DNA of 64,000 nucleotides from Nonomuraea spiralis (GCF_014648435.1 NZ_BMRC01000023.1:62001-126000); one strand, 5' to 3'. Shown: positions 46,701 through 55,332, counted from the first letter of the stretch. A program made the numbers and translations. Notes: generated by a model from the sequence alone, not told the origin.

Positions 46701-46897
46701 GTACCACGCTGGCCCTGTACGACGACGCCGATGGGGCTGGCGTCCGGCCGGTGCGTGGCCTGGGCCAGACCGTCGAGGAGGATCTTCGTGGACGCGCCGT
46801 GCAGGCCCTCGACGTGGAAGGGGGAGCGGTGCCACACGTCGTCGGCGCCCTCGGTGTAGTTGAAGGTCAGCGCGGCCAGGTCCGCGACGCCGCTCAC
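43736..46897 (-). CDS. Dual-ATPase protein (AAA/STAND-like N-half, HerA/FtsK-like C-half)
   Basis: 1053 residues from a GTG overlapping the upstream stop (GTGA). N-half: Walker A GQRGTGKT (62-69), Walker B TIVAVDQID (235-243), then ORC/STAND-like helices to about 380. Middle 380-640: unrecognised domain and Pro/Ala linker. C-half: HerA/DUF87-like motor with Walker A GSGSGKT (673-679), LDPNNDLARLG, Walker B GALFVMDEAQTF with D923-E924, and LVFATQAPKGL. The HerA half suggests a hexameric DNA translocase; the N-half a regulatory switch. Last gene of a three-gene minus-strand operon with a winged-helix-like protein and a DUF559 nuclease, which suggests defence against invading DNA. Confidence 0.85.
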   Translation of the reverse strand: MSGVADLAALTFNYTEGADDVWHRSPFHVEGLHGASTKILLDGLAQATHRPDASPIGVVVQGQRGTGKTHLLGWLRERAQREGGYFVLVGLLDAKGFWESIVVSLLDSLSRPRYDGQTQLAVLLDRLAIMAGLSRMARRSIAGKRGLTRDELDAFVTALRRVGGQVGRDSQDAARALVLLAGDDPGLQDLGEAYLSSAPEGEPGERSRWGIRQLGRTPQEIVRDVSRLMALTGPTIVAVDQIDPLVAQSRVSTTGGAEHDPAEQLMIERIAGGLMALREVTRRTLTVVTCIPVTWTLIERVAVDTVRDRFRQAVQLKTIPDAATARALVATRFEVQYGEAGIKPPYPTWPVRPEAFEQAPGFTPRQLLIRIDRHVHACLLDGEVRELTGFAAQPAPHPQPPAPPADLGALDARYAELLKAAQAPMIDQANEDTAMPALLAAGLYAWIAEQGEPGLAFSVDPPPSAKPPLHARLRRTLDESREDEVHWAFRAVSAGHGNAALNRVRKACVAAGLDAEVPKRRLFLLRNTPWSPGTATKETITAFERAGGRTLRVNRQDLLVLSALQALVAANPPDLAAWLAARRPASGIGFLTEALADAVTETWSVPAGAGPAKPSPAPASPPVPPAVAPHARAGAEDGGAQPQSLAIGRRMADGTPVRIELEALRKHTAIFAGSGSGKTVLIRRLVEECALRGVSSIVLDPNNDLARLGEPWPEPPRTWEEGDARRAEEYLAATEVTVWTPGRTGGRPLSFQPLPDLASLTGDPDEFAEAVEAAVAFIVPRVRLDANTDKALRGQAVLRKALASYGRGGATSLRGFAAFLADLPDGVSELASAGRIGADLAQSLTAAMDNDPLFGGAGEPVDPGLLVTPPPGRRARVSVISLAGLPGLEQRQSFVSRLEMELFVWFKRHPAQDRPLGALFVMDEAQTFAPAAGGASVSTRSTVMLASQARKYGLGLVFATQAPKGLHNQIPGNCATQFFGLLNAPIQIGAAREMAQAKGGGDVPDISRLASGEFYVAREGGGFAKARVPMCLTHHPEAPLTTEEVIAKSRGHL

Positions 46898-47529
46898 GGC
46901 TTGCCGATCCACAGCAGATGCTTGTCCTGCTCGCCGATGATCACCGCCGCTTCTCGGTCCTCGGGCGTGAGCGTCTTCTGGTTCGACTCCGGGACGAGGT
47001 TCACGTCCGGCAGGCGTTCCATGAGGACGAGCGCCTCGTCCACCTCCGCCTTCGGCACGCCGGGCAGCAGCCGCCGGAGCGGGGTCAGGCTGACCCACGC
47101 CCCCGGCTCGGCGGCGAGTTCGGCGTAGGCGGCCCGGACACGGGACTCCAGGCCCGCGGGCGGCGCTTCCGGCTCGGGCTCGAAGATCTCCGACAATCGC
47201 TGGTCGGTACGCCGCATGAACCGGGGCAGCCAGGCGAGCAGAGCCCGCGCGATGGCGCCCGAGGAGCCGGTCTGGGGCGGGATCGTCCCGGAGCGCAGGT
47301 CGTCGGCGAGTCTGGCCCAACCAGAGTCGGTCAATACGTGCACAAAAGCGCGCCCGCGCCTGGGCTGCCTGCTCTCGACTAACTTCAGGTCGTTGAGCCT
47401 CTGCCGCTTCTTTCCGTCGATGGTCAGTCTGTAGTGCTCCTTGAGCTCGCTGTTGGACATCTCGCGAGCTTCGACGGCCAGCACCAGCAGGGCAGTGAAC
47501 TCGGGCAGCGACAGCCCTTTTTCTGGCAT
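46894..47529 (-). CDS. Winged-helix-like protein of the nuclease-ATPase module
   Basis: 211 residues. The N-terminus (SLPEFTALLVLAVEAREMSNSELKEHYRLTI, residues about 7-37, then RQRLNDLKLVESR and FVHVLTDSGWARL) reads as a winged helix of MarR/PadR character. The C-terminal half (AAYAELAAEPGAWVSLTPLRRLL...VDEALVLMERLPDVNLVPE) is a second helical domain. ATG at 47529 with AAGGATGAG upstream, 3 nt after the nuclease stop; its own stop overlaps the ATPase start. Could be a DNA-binding adaptor of the complex or the operon's regulator. No named family recognised. Confidence 0.7.
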   Translation of the reverse strand: MPEKGLSLPEFTALLVLAVEAREMSNSELKEHYRLTIDGKKRQRLNDLKLVESRQPRRGRAFVHVLTDSGWARLADDLRSGTIPPQTGSSGAIARALLAWLPRFMRRTDQRLSEIFEPEPEAPPAGLESRVRAAYAELAAEPGAWVSLTPLRRLLPGVPKAEVDEALVLMERLPDVNLVPESNQKTLTPEDREAAVIIGEQDKHLLWIGKP

Positions 47530-47532
47530 ATC

Positions 47533-48573
47533 TCATCCTTCCGCTCTGCGGTGGTTCCGCAGAAGCCGGCCAATCTGACGGACCACAGTGTCCATGTCAG
47601 TCAACACCTGAGAATCGGTGAAGCGCAGCACGGCGTAACCATCGAGTTGCAGAAGCACGTCCCGCTGCCGGTCGGCGGCGAACTTGGCAGGCGTCCGGTG
47701 GTCGGGGCCGTCGATCTCCACGACGCAGCGTTCGCTCTCCCAGAGCAGGTCCACCCGGATCGGGACGGCCAGCGGACGCGGCCGGTACGTCTGGTTCCAC
47801 GCCCGTCCTCCGGCCCACGCCCGGGACGACAAGGCCGCCTCCAACGCCCGCTCGCTCGGGCTGCCCGGATGAGGCCTGCCCGCGACCGGCGGGTACGCGA
47901 CCGCAGGAGCCCGATCGGCCGTCGCGGGCAGCGGGACTGGGGCCGTGACGGTTTCCGGGGCGCCGGGGGCTGTGCCCACCGGGAAAGAGGCCGGGGCGGG
48001 GAGCGTGCGCACGTGGTCGTCGTCGTGCAGGGGCGGGCCCGTCAGCCAGACGCCGGCTCTGCCCCGGTGCGCCAGCCACTCGCACCCGGCGACCAGTACC
48101 TCCTGTCCCGCCGTGCCCAGCCCTTCCGGCACCCGTACAAGGACCGCCAGCCGGGCCCGGCCGAAGCTGTCGGCCAGCACTCTCACCAGCCCGGCCGCGC
48201 GTACCTCCGGCGTGAAGACGCTGGGGCCGCCCGCGAGAGCGCGCTGGGCCAGCTCGGCGAGGAACGGTCCGAAGTGGCCGGTGACCGAGGATCTGCGCAG
48301 TGCCAGCACCTGGACCGCGGCCATGTTCACCCCCGACGGGCCCTCGATGCCCTCCGCGCCCGGCAACCAGGCCGGGAACAGCGCGATGGCCGCCTTGTCC
48401 AGCTCACGCAGGACGGAGGCGGCCAGATCGGCGACGGAACGTTCCTCGGCGGCGAAGTAGGTGACGACGGCCGGGGCGTCGTCCGGCAGGGGATCGAGGG
48501 CCAGCGCCACGGCGTCAGGGTCGGCATCGAGCCGTACCACCTGGCCGATCGGCAGCTCTGCCCACGACGACAC
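47533..48573 (-). CDS. DUF559-type PD-(D/E)xK endonuclease with novel N-terminal domain
   Basis: 346 residues from a GTG. The C-terminal domain (about 238-346) is DUF559/Vsr-like: E241 in SERALEAAL, D275 in PIRVDLLW, E286 in CVVEIDGPDH, then DRQRDVLLQLDGYAVLRFTDSQVL, the expected PD-(D/E)xK arrangement. Residues 1-195 form an unrecognised alpha/beta domain followed by a Pro/Ala linker. First gene of the operon. Full-length catalytic motifs indicate an active nuclease; DNA target unknown. Confidence 0.82.
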   Translation of the reverse strand: MSSWAELPIGQVVRLDADPDAVALALDPLPDDAPAVVTYFAAEERSVADLAASVLRELDKAAIALFPAWLPGAEGIEGPSGVNMAAVQVLALRRSSVTGHFGPFLAELAQRALAGGPSVFTPEVRAAGLVRVLADSFGRARLAVLVRVPEGLGTAGQEVLVAGCEWLAHRGRAGVWLTGPPLHDDDHVRTLPAPASFPVGTAPGAPETVTAPVPLPATADRAPAVAYPPVAGRPHPGSPSERALEAALSSRAWAGGRAWNQTYRPRPLAVPIRVDLLWESERCVVEIDGPDHRTPAKFAADRQRDVLLQLDGYAVLRFTDSQVLTDMDTVVRQIGRLLRNHRRAEG

Positions 48574-48629
48574 GGCTTCCCTGCCCTCACAAGATCGGAG
48601 ATTCGGCAATTGGGAGGGTAGCCCCGTCC

Positions 48630-49322
48630 CTATCGGACTGTCACCCAGGCGGCGGCGGAGGGGGAGTCCAGGGCCGGGTCGTGAGCGCGGGTCAGCAGGG
48701 ACTGGGAAACGCCCGCTTTGAGGAGGGCCGCGATCCGCAACACCGGGATCAGCGTGAGTGCGAACAGCACGCCCGCCAGCGTGTTGAACACCACGAACGG
48801 CACGGTGCCGGTGCCCAGGCCGAGCAGGGCGGGCAGGCCGCCGTCCACGCCGGGGATGGCGGCGATCGCCCAGCCGTACAGCGGGAAGGTCAGCCCGAGC
48901 ACGGCGCCCGCCCACCACACCGCCCCCAGGACGAAGGCGGCCAGCGAGACCGGGAACGTGATGATCGCATGCAGCAGGTCCATCGCCGCCTGGCCGGAGG
49001 CCAGCGGGTTCATCATGCGGCGGAACGTACCCGCCCCCGCGGGGGCCTGCGCGTAGCGGGGGCGGGCGATCGGGTGGCCCAGGACGCCGGGGAGCGCGGC
49101 GCGCTCCAGGTCGGCGAAGTTGCGGGCCATGGCGGCGGTGGCGGCCAGGACGGGCAGTCCGACGAAGGCGACCGCCGAGCCCAGGCCGGCCGAGACGCCG
49201 GCGACGGTGAGGGTGAAGGAGGCGGCGGCCATGGGGAGGCCGAGCAGGACGTATCGGGTGTCGGCGGCGACGCGGTGCCGGAGGGATGTCATGCCCATGA
49301 CGTTACGGATCCGGCGCGGCAT
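48630..49322 (-). CDS. Stand-alone 'sensor' domain membrane protein
   Basis: 230 residues. DTRYVLLGLPMAAASFTLTVAGVSAGLGSAVAFVGLPV, the LER...PIARPRY segment and two further helix pairs match the 'putative sensor' membrane domain normally found at the N-terminus of actinomycete histidine kinases. Here the protein ends after the membrane domain, with no kinase attached or adjacent. ATG at 49322 (AGGA upstream) chosen; 49298 and 49292 are possible. 57 nt upstream of the nuclease gene on the same strand. Confidence 0.65.
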   Translation of the reverse strand: MPRRIRNVMGMTSLRHRVAADTRYVLLGLPMAAASFTLTVAGVSAGLGSAVAFVGLPVLAATAAMARNFADLERAALPGVLGHPIARPRYAQAPAGAGTFRRMMNPLASGQAAMDLLHAIITFPVSLAAFVLGAVWWAGAVLGLTFPLYGWAIAAIPGVDGGLPALLGLGTGTVPFVVFNTLAGVLFALTLIPVLRIAALLKAGVSQSLLTRAHDPALDSPSAAAWVTVR

Positions 49323-49363
49323 GATCGATCCTGGCCGCGGCCCTGTCCATGGTAGGGCCTGCC

Positions 49364-50113
49364 CTACCGGAACCCCCGGTGCGCGCGGTCCAGCCGGAAG
49401 GCGTCGAGGCGGTCGAGGTCGAGCCGGCAGGAGGACAGCGGCTCGTCCGGGCAGGCGGTGAAGAAGCCGTCGGCGGTGTCCGGGCAGGGGTTGGCGAACC
49501 CGGTCACGCCCGCGCACGGCCGCCCCTGGTAGGCGGCCTCGTGATGCCAGTCGCTGACCGCGACGTACGTCATGAACTCGTACGCCCGCGCCACGCTCAT
49601 GTGCCGCCACAGCGCGCGGGCCGGTCCCGGGCCGTCCCAGCGGGTGACGGAGAAGGCGGCGACGAGCACGGCGTCGAGGTCGTCCTGGCCGGCCAGGGTC
49701 GCCGAGTACCACAGGTCGGCGCAGAGCAGCACGCGCAGGCGGCGGCCGGCCAGCTCGAACGCGCCGCCGGCCCGGCCGGGCACCACGCCCGAGCGGCGTT
49801 CGACGTCGTAGGGGTGGACCTTGTCGTACTCGGCCACCAGCGCGCCGGACGGGTCGATCACCGCGCCCCGGTTGACCAGGCCGGCCTCGGTGCGGTCGTA
49901 GTGGGAGCCGCCGGCGACCGTCGCGCCGGTGCCCGCGGCCAGGGCGGCGACCCGGGCCAGGTAGTCGGCGCGCGGTAAGGAGGATCCGGCCAGCTCGGGC
50001 AGGAGCAGCACGCCCCCGCGCACGGGCTCGCGGGCGGCCAGCTCCTCGATGGCGTCGAAGTTGGCGTGGCCGTCGGGGGACCAGGCGGGGGGTTGGACCA
50101 GGAGGACGTTCAC
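49364..50113 (-). CDS. Carbon-nitrogen hydrolase (nitrilase superfamily)
   Basis: 249 residues. Catalytic triad positions visible: Glu in LLPELAGSSL, Lys in AEYDKVHPYDVE, Cys in VLLCADLWYS. Likely an omega-amidase or N-carbamoyl-type amidohydrolase; substrate unresolved. Starts 4 nt after the HxlR-type regulator stop, so the two form a unit, with the regulator probably controlling its own operon. Confidence 0.87.
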   Translation of the reverse strand: MNVLLVQPPAWSPDGHANFDAIEELAAREPVRGGVLLLPELAGSSLPRADYLARVAALAAGTGATVAGGSHYDRTEAGLVNRGAVIDPSGALVAEYDKVHPYDVERRSGVVPGRAGGAFELAGRRLRVLLCADLWYSATLAGQDDLDAVLVAAFSVTRWDGPGPARALWRHMSVARAYEFMTYVAVSDWHHEAAYQGRPCAGVTGFANPCPDTADGFFTACPDEPLSSCRLDLDRLDAFRLDRAHRGFR

Positions 50114-50117
50114 CCCT

Positions 50118-50552
50118 CTACTGTGGCTGGTCCACGCGGATGACGGTCAGGTCCTCCGGGCGTACCGGCTCCCGGCAGCTCGCGCACACCGTGAGCGGCT
50201 CCAGGGGCTCGCCGCACGAGTGGCGCCACACGGTGGGCGGCTCGCCCTCGGTGACGTACCGGTCGCCCCAGTCCATGAGGGCGAGCAGGACCGTGTGCAG
50301 GGCCTGGCCCGCCTCGGTGAGCACGTACTCGTGGCGCGGCGGGTGCCGTTCGTACGGCACCCGCTCCAGCAGGCCCACCTCGACCAGCTTGCGCAGGCGG
50401 GCGGTGAGGATGTCGCGGCTGGCGCCGGTGTTGCGGGCGATCTGGTCGAAGCGGCGCACCCCGAGCATGATCTCGCGCATCGCCAGCAGGCTCCACCGCT
50501 CGCCCACGACGGCCAGCGCGTTGGCGATCGAGCACTCTCTCGGGCGGGACAC
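50118..50552 (-). CDS. HxlR-family transcriptional regulator
   Basis: 144 residues from a GTG (SRPRECSIANALAVVGERWSLLAMREI) with GGAGGCG at about 4 nt. HxlR winged helix (RRFDQIARNTGASRDILTARLRKLVEVGLLERVPYE spans about 43-78). The C-terminal region has Cys residues (SCGEPLEPLTVCASCREPV), a small metal- or redox-responsive-looking cluster. Upstream of the nitrilase gene. Confidence 0.9.
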   Translation of the reverse strand: MSRPRECSIANALAVVGERWSLLAMREIMLGVRRFDQIARNTGASRDILTARLRKLVEVGLLERVPYERHPPRHEYVLTEAGQALHTVLLALMDWGDRYVTEGEPPTVWRHSCGEPLEPLTVCASCREPVRPEDLTVIRVDQPQ

Positions 50553-50592
50553 AGCGCCTCCGCTCAGGTAGGTCCGGATTTCCAACTTACCA

Positions 50593-52191
50593 TCAGGCGG
50601 CCTGCCCCGGGATGGCGGCGAGCAGCTCGCGGGTGTAGTCGGCCCGCGGCGAGCCGAAGATCTCGGCCGCGGTGCCGCTCTCCACGATCCGGCCCGCCTG
50701 CATCACGTGCACCCGGTGGGAGATCATCCGTACGACGGCCAGGTCGTGGCTGATGAACAGGTAGCTGAGCCCGAGATCGCGTTGCAGCTCGGCGAGCAGC
50801 TCCAGGATCTGCGCCTGGACCAGCACGTCCAGGGCGGAGACGGCCTCGTCGAGCACGACCAGCTCGGGGGAGAGCGCCAGCGCCCGCGCGATGGCCACCC
50901 GCTGGCGTTGGCCGCCGGACAACTCGTGCGGCAGCCGTTCGGCCAGCGACGCGGGCAGCGACACCTTCTCCAGCAGCTCGGCCACGGTCCTCGCGCGTTC
51001 GGCCGGGGTGCCCACGCGGTGCACGCGCAGCGGCTCGGCGATCGACTTCTCCACCGTGTAGCGGGGGTCCAGCGAGGCGTACGGGTTCTGGAAGACCGGC
51101 TGCACCCGGCGGCGGAAGGCGAACAGCTCCCGCCGGCCGAGCGAGGTCAGGTCGGTGCCGTCGAACAGGATCCGGCCCGAGGTGATGCCGTCCAGGCCGA
51201 GCAGCAGGTTGGCGGTGGTCGACTTGCCCGAGCCGGACTCGCCCACCACCGACACGGTACGGCCGCGCGGGATCGTGAAGGAGACCCCGTCCACCGCGGT
51301 GAACTCCCCGGCGCCGCCCCTGAGCGGGAACACCTTGCGCAGGTCCTCCACCACGACCAGATCGTCGGCCGGCTCCCCGGCCGGGGGCTCGGACACCCGT
51401 ACCGACGACAGGCTGGGTACGGCCTTCAGCAGCCGCCGGGTGTACTCGTGCCGCGGGTCGGCCAGGATCTCGGCCGCCGGGCCCGTCTCCACGATCTGGC
51501 CCCGGTACATGACGGCCACCACGTCGGCCCGTTCGGCGGCCAGCGCCAGGTCGTGCGTGATGAGGAAGACGGCCGTGCCCATCTCGGCGGTGAGCTGTTC
51601 GAGCTGGTCGAGGATGCGGCGCTGGACGGTCACGTCCAGGGCGGAGGTCGGCTCGTCGGCGATGAGCAGCTTCGGGCGGCAGGCCAGGCCCATGGCGATG
51701 AGCGCCCGCTGCCGCATGCCGCCGGAGAACTCGTGCGGGTACTGCCCGGCCCGCCGCTCCGGGTCAGGGATGCCGACCATCTCCAGCAGCTCGGTCACCC
51801 GCGCCCGCGCGGACCTGCCCGCGGCGATGCCGTGCACCTCCAGCGCCTCGGCGATCTGGTCGCCGATGCGCATGAGCGGGTTGAGGTTGGACATCGGGTC
51901 CTGGGGCACCAGGCCGATGCCCGCGCCCCGGACGGCGGTCATCTCCCGCTCGCTCACCCCGGCCAGGTCGCGGCCGTCGAACAGCACCTGGCCGGTCGTG
52001 ATGCGGCCGCCCGCGGGCAGCAGCCGGTTGACCGCGGCGGCGGTGGTGGACTTGCCCGAGCCCGACTCGCCCACCACGGCCACGGTCTGTCCCGGCATGA
52101 TCTCCATGGAGACGTTCTGCACGACGGTGACGTCCTGCTTGCGGGTACGGAAGGCGACCGAGAGGTCGCGGATCTCCAGGAGCGGGGTCAT
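50593..52191 (-). CDS. Peptide-type ABC importer ATPase (two nucleotide-binding domains fused)
   Basis: 532 residues. Two complete Dpp/Opp-type ATPase domains in one chain: first Walker A GESGSGKST with signature FSGGMRQR and Walker B LLIADEPTSALD; second Walker A GESGSGKST with LSGGQRQR and LVVLDEAVSALD. It powers the importer formed by the two permeases and lipoprotein in this operon. ATG overlaps the preceding stop (ATGA). Last gene of the seven-gene muropeptide operon. Confidence 0.93.
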   Translation of the reverse strand: MTPLLEIRDLSVAFRTRKQDVTVVQNVSMEIMPGQTVAVVGESGSGKSTTAAAVNRLLPAGGRITTGQVLFDGRDLAGVSEREMTAVRGAGIGLVPQDPMSNLNPLMRIGDQIAEALEVHGIAAGRSARARVTELLEMVGIPDPERRAGQYPHEFSGGMRQRALIAMGLACRPKLLIADEPTSALDVTVQRRILDQLEQLTAEMGTAVFLITHDLALAAERADVVAVMYRGQIVETGPAAEILADPRHEYTRRLLKAVPSLSSVRVSEPPAGEPADDLVVVEDLRKVFPLRGGAGEFTAVDGVSFTIPRGRTVSVVGESGSGKSTTANLLLGLDGITSGRILFDGTDLTSLGRRELFAFRRRVQPVFQNPYASLDPRYTVEKSIAEPLRVHRVGTPAERARTVAELLEKVSLPASLAERLPHELSGGQRQRVAIARALALSPELVVLDEAVSALDVLVQAQILELLAELQRDLGLSYLFISHDLAVVRMISHRVHVMQAGRIVESGTAAEIFGSPRADYTRELLAAIPGQAA

Positions 52192-53264
52192 GCGGTCCTC
52201 GATCGGTGGGTGATGGCCTGCAGCAGGCCGGTCCAGAGGGCGTCGGTGGGCGTGGGGGCGGCCTCGGTCAGCAGCCGGTTGCTCGCCAGCGCGATCGCGA
52301 CGTCCCGGCCGGGGACGAACCCGACGGCGCAGCCGACGTAGCCGGGGTGGCCGAGCACGGTGACGGTCTCGTCCCGCAGGGCGAGCTCGTACGTGCGGAA
52401 GCCGAGCGCCTGGCCGGGGTCGGGGCCGGGGCGGAAGAACTCGCGGGCGACCTCGGGCCGCCACAGCCGGTCGTGCTCCTCGTAGCGGGACAGCGCGGTG
52501 GCCCAGCGCAGCAGGTCGGGCACGGTGGAGAACAGCCCGGCGTGGCCCGACACGCCGCCGAAGGCGTGGTAGGCGTTGCCGTCGGCGACCTCGCCGAGCA
52601 CGGGCGCGTGCCGCCAGCCGGTGAAGCCGGCGCTGCGGAAGGGCACCGGGTAGGGCTCCGAGGTGTCCAGCATGCGCATCTCGACCCGGTCGTCCAGGGC
52701 GCTCATGGCGACCTCGGGCCCGGCGGGCCGCGCGTACGTCGTGTCCGCCAGGCCGAGCGGGCCGGTGACCAGTTCGGCCACCGCCCGCTCCAGGGACGTT
52801 CCGGTGACGGCCTCCACCACCCGGCCGAGCAGGATGAAGCCCAGGTCGGAGTAGTGCCGTTCGCGGCCTGGCCGGTAGCGCGGCGCGGGCACGTGCGGGT
52901 CGAGGTACATCGGCCACCACTCCCACAACCCGGCCCGGTGCAGGAGCAGGTCGCGCACGGTGACGTCCTCGGGGCAACCCGCCGCCAGGTACGCCCGCGC
53001 CCGCCCGTCCAGGTCCACCAGGCGGTCGGAGACCAGCCGGATGAGGGCCGTCGTGGTGGCCATGACCTTGGTGACCGAGGCCAGGTCGTGCCATGTGCCG
53101 AGCGTCATGGGCGCCTCGCCGGCGCGTACGCCGTCCGCCCACCGCACGGTGCGGTGGCCGGTGCACTCGGTCAGCTCGAACCACGGCGTACGAGCCGCCC
53201 GTACCAGCCCGGCGGGCCCGTCGGGGCCTGCCGGGGCGGCAGCGGCGCCGGGGGCCGGGGTCAT
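52188..53264 (-). CDS. Serine beta-lactamase-fold hydrolase, AmiE-like
   Basis: 358 residues without signal peptide. SxxK catalytic motif in [13 protein letters not shown], the second motif position as YSD ([10 protein letters not shown]), and a C-terminal HPGYVGC segment in place of KTG. Position between AnmK and an importer parallels Bacillus subtilis AmiE (YbbE), a serine-hydrolase-fold N-acetylmuramyl-L-alanine amidase of the muropeptide rescue cluster. The same role is inferred here: cytoplasmic removal of peptide from imported MurNAc-peptides. Not an antibiotic-resistance enzyme by context. Confidence 0.78.
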   Translation of the reverse strand: MTPAPGAAAAPAGPDGPAGLVRAARTPWFELTECTGHRTVRWADGVRAGEAPMTLGTWHDLASVTKVMATTTALIRLVSDRLVDLDGRARAYLAAGCPEDVTVRDLLLHRAGLWEWWPMYLDPHVPAPRYRPGRERHYSDLGFILLGRVVEAVTGTSLERAVAELVTGPLGLADTTYARPAGPEVAMSALDDRVEMRMLDTSEPYPVPFRSAGFTGWRHAPVLGEVADGNAYHAFGGVSGHAGLFSTVPDLLRWATALSRYEEHDRLWRPEVAREFFRPGPDPGQALGFRTYELALRDETVTVLGHPGYVGCAVGFVPGRDVAIALASNRLLTEAAPTPTDALWTGLLQAITHRSRTA

Positions 53265-54436
53265 CGGCGCAGCACCAGCGAGCGGGGCGGGGCGGGCAGC
53301 GGCGCGGGCAGGACGAGCGGGTCCGCGCCCGGCGTGAGCGTGCCGAGCACGCGGGCGGCCCGCGCGCCCGTCCCGCCGGGGGCCGTGCCGGGCAGGCCGT
53401 GGGCGGTCAGCCAGCCGATGAGCGCGAAGGCGATGGCCTCCTTGTCGTCGGCCGGGGCGCCCAGCTCGTCGGAGAGCGACACCCGCACCCCCGGCAGGGC
53501 GGCACGCAGGCCGTCCATGATCACCGGGTTGCGGCAACCGCCGCCGGAGGCGACGAGCACGTCCACGCCCGCCGCGGCGACGTCCCTGGCGACCGTGCGG
53601 ACCGTCAGCTCGGTCAGCGTCGCCACCAGGTCGGCGTCGGAGGGCCCGGTGCCCGCCCTGGCGACGGCCTCCTCGACGTAGGCCAGGTGGAACAGCTCCT
53701 TGCCGGTGCTCTTCGGCGCCGGCAGCCCGTAGTACGGCTCGTCCAGCAGCACGGCCAGCAGGCGCTCGTCCACCTGGCCGGAGGCCGCGATCCGGCCGTC
53801 CTCGTCGTACCCGCGCGGGTTCAGGCCCCGGGCGGACACGACGGCGTCGACGAGGGCGTTGGCCGGGCCGATGTCGTAGGCGCTCAGGCTCGCGCCGCGC
53901 ACGACGGTCATGTTGGAGATGCCGCCCAGGTTGAGCGCCGCCGCGCCGCCCTCGTGCCCGCCCAGCAGCAGGCCGTCCAGCACGGAGACCAGTGGGGCGC
54001 CGTGCCCGCCCGCGGTGATGTCGCGGATGCGCACGTCCGACAACACGGGCGCGCCGGTGCGCTCGGCGATCCAGGCGGGCTGGCCGATCTGCAGGGTGCC
54101 GCGCGCGTGCGTGCCCTCCACCCAGTGGAACACCGTCTGGCCGTGGGAGACGATCAGGTCCACGGGCCCGGCCTGCTCGACCGCGGCCTCGGCGGCCTCG
54201 GCGAAGCACTGGCCGATGAGCGTGTCGAGCACGCACACCTCGGCGAGCGTCACCGGCGCGGGCGGCAGCGCCGCCACCAGCCGGGCGCGCAGCTCGTCCG
54301 GGTACGGGGTGCTCGCGGTGTGCAGCACACGGCCCGTCAGGACGTCGCCCCCGTCGCCGGACCCGAGGTCGAAGTCGACCACGGCCACGTCGATGCCGTC
54401 GTGCGAGGTGCCGGAGATCATGCCGAGAACTCTCAT
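53261..54436 (-). CDS. anmK: 1,6-anhydro-N-acetylmuramic acid kinase
   Basis: 391 residues. Hexokinase-fold sugar kinase: [48 protein letters not shown] and [15 protein letters not shown] are AnmK signatures. It opens the anhydro ring and phosphorylates, giving MurNAc-6-P for MurQ. Overlaps murQ by 4 nt and the serine-hydrolase gene by 4 nt. Confidence 0.95.
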   Translation of the reverse strand: MRVLGMISGTSHDGIDVAVVDFDLGSGDGGDVLTGRVLHTASTPYPDELRARLVAALPPAPVTLAEVCVLDTLIGQCFAEAAEAAVEQAGPVDLIVSHGQTVFHWVEGTHARGTLQIGQPAWIAERTGAPVLSDVRIRDITAGGHGAPLVSVLDGLLLGGHEGGAAALNLGGISNMTVVRGASLSAYDIGPANALVDAVVSARGLNPRGYDEDGRIAASGQVDERLLAVLLDEPYYGLPAPKSTGKELFHLAYVEEAVARAGTGPSDADLVATLTELTVRTVARDVAAAGVDVLVASGGGCRNPVIMDGLRAALPGVRVSLSDELGAPADDKEAIAFALIGWLTAHGLPGTAPGGTGARAARVLGTLTPGADPLVLPAPLPAPPRSLVLRR

Positions 54437-55332
54437 GCCGACTCTCCCAGGGCCGCGCGCAGCCGTCCGCCGCTGCGTGCCAGCATCGCTGCGGCCTCCT
54501 GCGGCCCGAGGCCGAGCCGGGCGCCGAGCACGGCCTGCTTGACGTTGAAATCGTGCTGGTCGAGCACCCGTTCCGCCTCCTCGCGGTCCACTCCTGCGAT
54601 CGTGCGCACGATCCTGATCGCCCGCTCGCGCAGCTTGCCGTTGCTGGCCTTGACGTCGACCATGAGGTTCCCGTACGTCTTGCCGAGCCGCACCATGACG
54701 ATGGTCGAGAACATGTTGAGCACGAGCTTCTGCGCCGTGCCCGCCTTGAGCCTGGTCGAGCCGCTGACCACCTCGGGGCCGACCAGCACCTCGATCGCGT
54801 GCTCGGCGGCCTCGCTGAGCGGGGTGCCGGGGTTGCACGACAGGCCGACCGTCAGCGCGCCGCGCTCGCGGGCCCGCCGTACGGCGCCCAGCACGTACGG
54901 CGTGCGCCCGCTGGAGGCGATGCCCACCAGCGTGTCCAGCGGTCCGATGCCGGCCGCGTCCACGGCGGCCGCGCCGGCCCCGGCGTCGTCCTCGGCCCCC
55001 TCGCACGGGTGCACGATCGCCCGCTCACCGCCGGCGATGATGGCGAAGACCTGCTCGGGCGGGGTGCTGAAGGTGGGCGGGCACTCGGAGGCGTCCAGCA
55101 CGCCGAGCCGGCCGGGCGTCCCGGCGCCCACGTAGACCAGCCGGCCGCCGGCCCGTACGAGCTCGGCGGCGGCCTCGATAGCCCGGGTGATCTGCGGCAG
55201 CGCCGCCGCGACCGCGCCGGGGACGGTGGCGTCGGCCGTGTTCATGGTCTCCGCGAGCTCGGCCACGCTCATGGTGTCGATGCCCGCGAAACGCGGGTCG
55301 GCCGATTCCGTGGTCAGTTCTGAGAGGTTCAC
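54433..55332 (-). CDS. murQ: N-acetylmuramic acid 6-phosphate etherase
   Basis: 299 residues from a GTG. SIS-fold lyase: [49 protein letters not shown] and [21 protein letters not shown] are MurQ signatures; a C-terminal UBA-like helical region follows. Cleaves the lactyl ether of MurNAc-6-P to GlcNAc-6-P and D-lactate. In E. coli AnmK supplies its substrate; both are here side by side. Confidence 0.96.
   Translation of the reverse strand: MNLSELTTESADPRFAGIDTMSVAELAETMNTADATVPGAVAAALPQITRAIEAAAELVRAGGRLVYVGAGTPGRLGVLDASECPPTFSTPPEQVFAIIAGGERAIVHPCEGAEDDAGAGAAAVDAAGIGPLDTLVGIASSGRTPYVLGAVRRARERGALTVGLSCNPGTPLSEAAEHAIEVLVGPEVVSGSTRLKAGTAQKLVLNMFSTIVMVRLGKTYGNLMVDVKASNGKLRERAIRIVRTIAGVDREEAERVLDQHDFNVKQAVLGARLGLGPQEAAAMLARSGGRLRAALGESA

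Noticed and set aside
46900-47536. N-terminal extension joining the dual ATPase to the frame opposite the winged-helix gene
   Set aside because: The winged-helix-like gene in another frame has proper start and stop couplings; the ATPase begins at the GTG 46897.
52188-53264. Beta-lactamase resistance gene
   Set aside because: No signal peptide, no KTG box, and embedded in a muropeptide-recycling operon; an AmiE-like role fits better.
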